Assembly (NCBI GenBank): GCA_002727755.1
Contig: PBXX01000038.1
Coordinates: 1-7,654, forward strand
DNA length: 7,654 bases
Direction of reading: 5' to 3'
Source of the DNA: Gammaproteobacteria bacterium
Lineage (GTDB): Bacteria; Pseudomonadota; Gammaproteobacteria; Pseudomonadales; Pseudohongiellaceae
Under the pieces are notes generated by a model. That model searched no databases. It saw only the letters and a list, made by a program, of their open reading frames with translations, and was not told the DNA's origin. The position numbers and the translations under genes are program-made. Below, in pieces: positions 6,638 through 7,654 of this stretch (its first letter is position 1; the number at the start of each line of letters is the position of its first letter).

Positions 6638-6952
6638 ATGGCTAGGATGTTTTTCTCTTTATTAACCATAACTTTCATATCATCGTGCAGTAGTTGGGTG
6701 CAGGTTACTAGCGAGGGGCAAACAGTAAGACTTGTTGCTGCTGATGTCCCGACAAACTGTGATCGAATAGGCAGAGTTCAGGCGCAAACATTAGGCCGTG
6801 TAGTTGGCATAGAACGAGGAGCAGAGAGACTGCAAGAGGAGTTAGCTCAGATTGCTCGCAACGAGGCCGCTGACGCCGGCGGAAATACTATCGTCCCAGA
6901 ATCCCAAATCACGAATGGTCGGCAGACCTTCGGAGTCTATCTATGTCCCTGA
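6638..6952 (+). CDS. DUF4156-like outer-membrane lipoprotein
   Basis: This is a 104-residue small lipoprotein. The ATG at 6638 is preceded by GGAG six nt away. A type II signal peptide ends in the lipobox ISSC, so Cys17 would be lipidated; the following Ser18 is not an inner-membrane retention Asp, which points to the outer membrane. The rest fits the DUF4156 pattern: an early strand (QTVRLVAADVP), a Cys (41) before DRIGRVQAQT, a helix rich in Glu and Ala (EELAQIARNEAADAGGNTIV, 67-86), and a C-terminal YxC (GVYLCP). Cys41 and Cys103 could form a disulfide in the periplasm. The function of this family is not known to me. The gene lies between the minus-strand operon and the TetR gene and is read towards TetR, with 85 nt between them. 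Confidence 0.8.
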   Translation: MARMFFSLLTITFISSCSSWVQVTSEGQTVRLVAADVPTNCDRIGRVQAQTLGRVVGIERGAERLQEELAQIARNEAADAGGNTIVPESQITNGRQTFGVYLCP

Positions 6953-7003
6953 AATGCTAATGCGCTATCCCTATTGTTTCACTTCAAGTCACGGTAAGGT
7001 AGA

Positions 7004-7031
7004 TTGACCGTATGACCAAAAGTGATAAACT
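7004..7031 (+). promoter_or_regulatory. Predicted promoter of the TetR gene, possibly giving a leaderless mRNA
   Basis: The -35 TTGACC (7004-7009, 5 of 6 to consensus) is followed after 16 nt by the -10 TAAACT (7026-7031, 4 of 6). With a 6-nt gap to the start site, transcription would begin at about 7038, the A of the TetR ATG. The absence of any Shine-Dalgarno sequence before that ATG agrees with a leaderless transcript. Confidence 0.4.
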
Positions 7032-7045
7032 AGTCAAATGGTCAA
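7004..7045 (+). promoter_or_regulatory. Inverted repeat over the TetR promoter and start codon (candidate operator)
   Basis: The left arm TTGACCGTATGACC (7004-7017) and the right arm AGTCAAATGGTCAA (7032-7045) are inverted copies matching at 11 of 14 positions, 14 nt apart. Each arm holds two TGAC half-sites 8 nt apart. The structure covers the predicted -35, -10 and ATG, as expected for an autorepressor site. TetR operators are usually compact palindromes, so the long spacer is unusual and the call is tentative. Confidence 0.4.
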
Positions 7046-7654
7046 AGCATTAGAACTCCTTAACCAAGAAGCTGGACTGCCGGGGCGCGGAAAATTGTTA
7101 CCAAACCGCGATGACCCCAATTTCAAGATCCAGCACAGAATATTAGAAGTTGCCACTAAGCAATTCGTCCAGTTTGGTTATCGCAAAACCAGCATTTCTG
7201 ATATAGCTGATCACGCAGGGATCGGAAAGGGGTCTTTGTACCTGCACTATAAAAGCAAGCAGGAGCTATTCCTTAGCTGCCAACTCGAAGAGCAGCGAGT
7301 CCTTTATGAGCAATTTGATCAGATCTCGGAAATGCCTAAAAAAAATCGATTAAAGGCATACTTGGAATGTACTCTTACGTTTGCAACTTCTGCCCCAATC
7401 AGCAAAGCTCTCCTCACAAGACCTAAAGACTATGCTGCTCTGATCAATGAAATGGGCGCAGCAAATATTAAGAATCTTTCTGCTGCTGGTACTGACCTAA
7501 TAGTTAAAAACATAATCAGCTCAGCAAATAAAGAGTTACGTTTAGAGGATCAAAAATCACTCGCAGTTACGATCAGTCTCCTAACTTCCGCTATCGGACA
7601 CTTACCTGAAATAATTTTCGAAATGTCCGAGGTACAAGTAAAAGATTTTGTAAA
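7038..7654 (+). CDS. TetR/AcrR-family transcriptional regulator, 3' end missing
   Basis: The visible 205 residues run to the window edge without a stop, and TetR proteins usually have 190-230 residues, so little is missing. After an N-terminal extension of about 30 residues comes the helix-turn-helix domain, at about 31-78: ILEVATKQFVQFGYRKTS, then ISDIADHAGIGKGSLYLHYKSKQELF, with the typical GxxKGSLYxHYxxKxEL signature. The C-terminal part is helical, as in the ligand-binding and dimerisation domain, and shows no specific family signature. The ATG at 7038 is the first start after an in-frame TAA at 7026-7028. It has no Shine-Dalgarno; a TTG at codon 20 preceded by GCGGAAAA is an alternative. 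Likely targets are its own promoter and perhaps the minus-strand SDR operon 660 bp away. The ligand is unknown. Confidence 0.88.
   Translation, partial: MVKALELLNQEAGLPGRGKLLPNRDDPNFKIQHRILEVATKQFVQFGYRKTSISDIADHAGIGKGSLYLHYKSKQELFLSCQLEEQRVLYEQFDQISEMPKKNRLKAYLECTLTFATSAPISKALLTRPKDYAALINEMGAANIKNLSAAGTDLIVKNIISSANKELRLEDQKSLAVTISLLTSAIGHLPEIIFEMSEVQVKDFV

Overview
The window looks like chromosomal DNA from a Gram-negative bacterium, most likely a gammaproteobacterium and possibly marine. The pointers are a near-consensus Fur box, Sec and Tat signal peptides, an outer-membrane barrel protein of the DUF5916 type, a DUF4156-like lipoprotein, Shine-Dalgarno-led genes and a moderately AT-rich composition. 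The taxonomic call is inference. I saw no rRNA, tRNA, CRISPR array, insertion sequence or phage gene.

Layout: (1) At 1-297 (minus) is the 5' end of a gene for a Tat-exported protein. Its visible mature part is a Ser/Asp repeat. A promoter and a 19-bp Fur box at 373-422 lie just upstream, so the gene is very probably iron-repressed. (2) At 514-885 (minus) is a small single-pass membrane protein of unknown function. (3) From 6380 down to 1065 (minus) is a set of five co-directional genes: an SDR oxidoreductase lacking YxxxK, a nitroreductase-family flavoprotein, an exported FAH-family hydrolase, an exported RidA-family protein, and a DUF5916 outer-membrane protein. The first three are 34-36 nt apart and very likely form one operon. 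The last two follow gaps of 136 and 142 nt and may be co-transcribed or have their own promoters. (4) At 6638-6952 (plus) is a DUF4156-like lipoprotein. (5) From 7038 to the window end (plus) is a TetR-family regulator, open at the 3' end. Its start codon sits inside an inverted repeat that also covers its likely promoter.

Working model: the SDR and nitroreductase act in the cytoplasm. The FAH and RidA proteins, from families that normally work in the cytoplasm, carry signal peptides and would act in the periplasm beside the DUF5916 barrel. This suggests a split cytosol/envelope module for uptake and conversion of an unidentified small organic compound, possibly controlled by the nearby TetR protein. 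The substrate cannot be read from sequence. No stretch longer than 300 bases lacks a gene; the longest gap, 6381-6637, holds a strong ribosome binding site for the SDR gene and a weak hairpin before the lipoprotein gene.
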